Below are positions 6,569 through 6,889 of a DNA stretch of 6,889 nt, in pieces. Source of the stretch: Pseudomonadota bacterium (GTDB taxonomy: Bacteria > Pseudomonadota > Gammaproteobacteria > Enterobacterales > Enterobacteriaceae); the NCBI GenBank assembly GCA_023425455.1, contig JAFACP010000078.1, forward strand, positions 1 through 6,889, in the 5' to 3' direction. How positions within the stretch are numbered: position 1 is the stretch's first letter; the number at the start of each line of letters is the position of its first letter. The notes beneath the pieces were generated by a model. That model was not told the origin of the DNA. It saw only the letters and a list, made by a program, of their open reading frames with translations, and did not search any database. Both the position numbers and the translations under genes were made by a program.

Positions 6569-6889
6569 TTACTGATTCAACAACGCCAGAATGTCCTTCG
6601 TTCGCGCTTCCATCAGCGGGACGTCGGCGCGGGACTCCACATTCAGACGCACCACCGGCTCGGTGTTGGACGAACGCAGGTTGAAGCGCCACTGCGGGAA
6701 GGCCATGCTGATACCGTCGGTACGGTCGATCTCCAGCGCGTGCAGGGCAAAATGGTGCTCCACCCGGGCGATGGCGTCTGCCGGCTGCTCCAGCAGGCTG
6801 TTAATCTCACCGCTCGCCGGGAATGCCGCCATGCGGTCGCGCACCAGCTCGCCAAGGCGCTTCCCTTTCAGGCACAGCAGCTCAGTCAC
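6569..6889 (-). CDS. cpsG: Phosphomannomutase CpsG/ManB, C-terminal part (5' end outside window)
   Basis: Interconverts mannose-6-phosphate and mannose-1-phosphate in the cytosol, feeding GDP-mannose and then GDP-fucose for colanic acid. Only the last 106 residues are in the window (the E. coli protein is about 456); the frame is open to the right edge, so the GTG at 6887-6889 is almost certainly an internal valine and not a start. The segment is the fourth domain of the alpha-D-phosphohexomutase family, with the substrate phosphate-binding loop RSSNTEP at visible residues 72-78 (within [18 protein letters not shown]). [16 protein letters not shown]-like [10 protein letters not shown] and LMEART agree with E. 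coli CpsG as remembered. It lies directly upstream of wcaJ, its normal place. The symbol manB is also used. O-antigen clusters can carry a near-identical manB, but the wcaJ neighbour places this copy in the colanic acid operon. Confidence 0.95.
   Translation of the reverse strand: MTELLCLKGKRLGELVRDRMAAFPASGEINSLLEQPADAIARVEHHFALHALEIDRTDGISMAFPQWRFNLRSSNTEPVVRLNVESRADVPLMEARTKDILALLNQ

Noticed and set aside
6569..6889. Complete small protein starting at GTG 6889
   Set aside because: The frame is open to the window edge and the residues match the C-terminal domain of phosphomannomutase, so it is the end of a longer gene.

Overview
The window is the downstream (3') part of a colanic acid (M-antigen) capsule operon from a gamma-proteobacterium of the order Enterobacterales. 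All genes lie on the minus strand. Read in the direction of transcription (right to left) they are: the end of cpsG/manB, then wcaJ, wzxC, wcaK, wcaL and most of wcaM. This is the order I know from Escherichia coli and Salmonella. Where I can compare from memory, the protein lengths match E. coli (WcaJ 464, WzxC 492, WcaK 426, WcaL 406). The sequences are very similar to E. coli but not identical, and the coding DNA is mostly about 60 % GC by hand count of sample lines. That suggests a relative such as Enterobacter, Citrobacter or Lelliottia rather than E. coli, but the genus cannot be fixed from this window.

Layout: 6569-6889 is the C-terminal 106 residues of phosphomannomutase CpsG. 6522-6568 is a 47-base spacer with a perfect 8-bp hairpin and the wcaJ ribosome site. 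5127-6521 is wcaJ. One base separates it from wzxC (3647-5125). 3562-3646 is an 85-base spacer with two tandem hairpins that look like a dispersed enterobacterial palindromic (REP-type) repeat. 2281-3561 is wcaK, which overlaps wcaL (1064-2284) by ATGA. After 12 bases wcaM runs from 1051 off the left edge. No stretch longer than 85 bases lacks a gene. I see no promoter, RNA gene, insertion sequence, CRISPR array or origin. The operon promoter and its Rcs control site should lie far upstream, beyond the right edge.

How the genes work together: CpsG supplies mannose-1-phosphate for GDP-mannose and then GDP-fucose. WcaJ starts each repeat unit by putting glucose-1-phosphate on undecaprenyl phosphate at the inner membrane. 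WcaL is one of the glycosyltransferases that extend the unit, and WcaK is the likely pyruvyl transferase that decorates it. WzxC flips the finished lipid-linked unit to the periplasm. WcaM carries an export signal and is predicted to act outside the cytoplasm, in a role that is not settled.

I found no previously undescribed system. The points most worth a second look are the low-GC distal part of wcaM, the Tat-type signal on WcaM, the palindromic repeat between wzxC and wcaK, and the hairpin between cpsG and wcaJ.
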